A stretch of 64,000 nt of DNA from CBDCEG01 sp965215775 (lineage in GTDB: Bacteria; Pseudomonadota; Gammaproteobacteria; Cardiobacteriales; Ostreibacteriaceae): positions 1 through 64,000 of the forward strand of contig CBDCEG010000027.1 in the NCBI GenBank assembly GCA_965215775.1, in the 5' to 3' direction. This document shows positions 62,819 to 64,000 of this stretch, piece by piece; position 1 is the stretch's first letter; every line of letters begins with the position of its first letter. The notes below the pieces were generated by a model. The model searched no databases, was not told the DNA's origin, and saw nothing but the letters and a program-made list of their open reading frames with translations. The translations under genes were made by a program, and so were the position numbers.

Positions 62819-64000
62819 ATGAGTGATATAAGTGTATTAGATTTAGCGAAACAAATAAATACTGACATAGATAAGTTATTATCACAGCTAAAAGAAGCTG
62901 GAGTAGATGTTAGTAATGAGACTGATAAAATATCAATAGAGCAAAAAACTATGCTACTTACATATTTACGACAATCTCATGGTAAAGCTAAAAAACCAAG
63001 AGCAAAAATATCACTTAAGAAAAAAAGCACAATATCACTTGATGGTAAAAAAGACGGTGTTTCTGTAGAGATAAGATCTAAAAAGAAAATTTTAGTAAAA
63101 CCAGAACAAACACAATCTATAGATAAAACTAAAACAAAAAAAGCAGTTGAAAAGAAAAAACCAGCTAAAATTGAGAAAAAACTAACAGCTGCTGAAATAG
63201 CAAAAAAACTAGCTGAAGAAAAAAGATTAAAACAAGGAGATGAGGCTAGAGAAACTGTTGAAGAGAAAAGAATTAAATCAGAGCAAGAACATACTCTTAA
63301 ACTTAAAGAAGAGCAAAAAAAGCGTATAGAGAATAAAAAACAAGAAGAGCAAAGACTTGCAGAAAAAGCCGCTGAAAGAAAAAAACAAGATCTTATTCAA
63401 AAACAAGCAGAAAAAGTTAAAAAAGAAGCTGAATCAACTAGACTAAAAAGGCTTGAAGAAGATGCTAAAGAAAATGCCAGAAAAGAATTTGAGAAACACA
63501 AAGAAAGAGAAAAGCAATCATCAAAACTAAATAAAGAAGACGATATAGCTAGAAAGCAGGCTGAAGAAGATTATAAAAAGCAAGTTGAAAGAGAGCGAAT
63601 GGGAGCTTCTAAATTTATAGAAAATAAAAAAGCAATAAGAAGAGCTGATAAAAAAGCATCTTTAAGAAAAGTTCAAAGCACCTTACAAGGCAAGCATAAA
63701 TTTGAAAAACCAACTAAAGAAATTGTTAAAAAAGAAGTAGAGCTTCCTGAAACAATTACAGTTGGTGAGTTAGCCAAAAAAATGCAGAAAAAAGCAAATG
63801 AATTAATTATGGTTCTTATGAAAATGGGTTCTATTGTTAATATCAATCAATTACTTGATCAAGATACTGCTGCCCTACTTCTTGAAGAGATGGATTATAC
63901 TTATATTTACACCAATGAAAATCAAGATGAAGAAGAGTTAGTTAAAGAAACAGAAACTAAGCATAGTGATATAAAACCAAGACCACCAATCGTTACAATT
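62819..64000 (+). CDS. infB: Translation initiation factor IF-2, N-terminal part
   Basis: The frame starts at the ATG at 62819 (MSDISVLDLAKQINTDIDKL), after AGAGGATAAA, and is open to the window edge (394 codons). It shows an IF2_N domain, a long Lys/Glu/Ala-rich helical linker (about residues 100-285) and a second IF2_N domain (ETITVGELAKKMQKKANELIMVLMKMG, in two runs, then DYTYIY). The GTPase domain lies beyond the window. It binds fMet-tRNA to the 30S subunit; the initiator tRNA gene is 2 kb upstream. Confidence 0.95.
   Translation, partial: MSDISVLDLAKQINTDIDKLLSQLKEAGVDVSNETDKISIEQKTMLLTYLRQSHGKAKKPRAKISLKKKSTISLDGKKDGVSVEIRSKKKILVKPEQTQSIDKTKTKKAVEKKKPAKIEKKLTAAEIAKKLAEEKRLKQGDEARETVEEKRIKSEQEHTLKLKEEQKKRIENKKQEEQRLAEKAAERKKQDLIQKQAEKVKKEAESTRLKRLEEDAKENARKEFEKHKEREKQSSKLNKEDDIARKQAEEDYKKQVERERMGASKFIENKKAIRRADKKASLRKVQSTLQGKHKFEKPTKEIVKKEVELPETITVGELAKKMQKKANELIMVLMKMGSIVNINQLLDQDTAALLLEEMDYTYIYTNENQDEEELVKETETKHSDIKPRPPIVTI

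Overview
The window is AT-rich and densely coded. It reads as a chromosome segment from a gammaproteobacterium. Supporting signs are the pyrG-eno-ftsB and rimP-nusA-infB gene orders, a homodimeric-type pyruvate dehydrogenase (aceE-aceF), a System I cytochrome c maturation operon (ccm), ParE, Pqi/MCE proteins, a RluE-type pseudouridine synthase and YajC next to tgt. The strong AT bias, several insertion sequences and internalin-like surface proteins suggest a host-associated or symbiotic lineage. I cannot name the species.

Layout. (1) 1-3.3 kb: the end of argG, then an accessory cassette holding an AAA ATPase plus a DUF4435/TOPRIM protein (PARIS-like antiphage pair) and a lipoprotein. The cassette is bracketed by a second copy of the argG terminator fused to a scrap of a leucine-rich-repeat (LRR) gene. 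(2) 3.3-11.7 kb: housekeeping genes: yicG-like channel, cytochrome b561, tRNA-Leu, pyrG, eno, ftsB, a two-gene ABC exporter and rluE. (3) 11.7-25.7 kb: an accessory region with three multi-module LRR exoproteins, one of them split by an IS30-family element, a second IS30 copy, a long-form putA and a membrane protein whose leader looks like the left end of an IS3 element. (4) 25.7-37.6 kb: pqiABC, ssb, MFS exporter, Na+/Ca2+ antiporter, crcB, yajC, tgt, a peptidoglycan-binding protein, argS and a SPOR protein. Five genes between 28.5 and 34 kb carry eight single-base insertions.

(5) 37.6-45.1 kb: a second accessory island. It has a membrane gene split by an IS3-family element, an LRR lipoprotein gene split by a third IS30 copy, a small lipoprotein and a tandem pair of near-identical 157-residue secreted proteins. 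The island abuts ccmA exactly where ccmB would be expected, and no ccmB is visible. (6) 45.1-59.6 kb: ccmCDEFGHI-ccmA, two tandem periplasmic amino-acid-binding proteins, parE, aceF and aceE, all on the minus strand. (7) 59.6-64 kb: a zinc-ribbon membrane protein, tRNA-fMet, rimP, nusA and the start of infB.

The main themes are: a family of LRR proteins built from repeated cap-LRR-tail modules; IS insertions with clean 3-bp target duplications, whose removal restores each host gene in frame; a PARIS-like defence pair embedded in recombination scars; and a clustered run of +1 frameshifts that is either a sequencing artefact or real decay.
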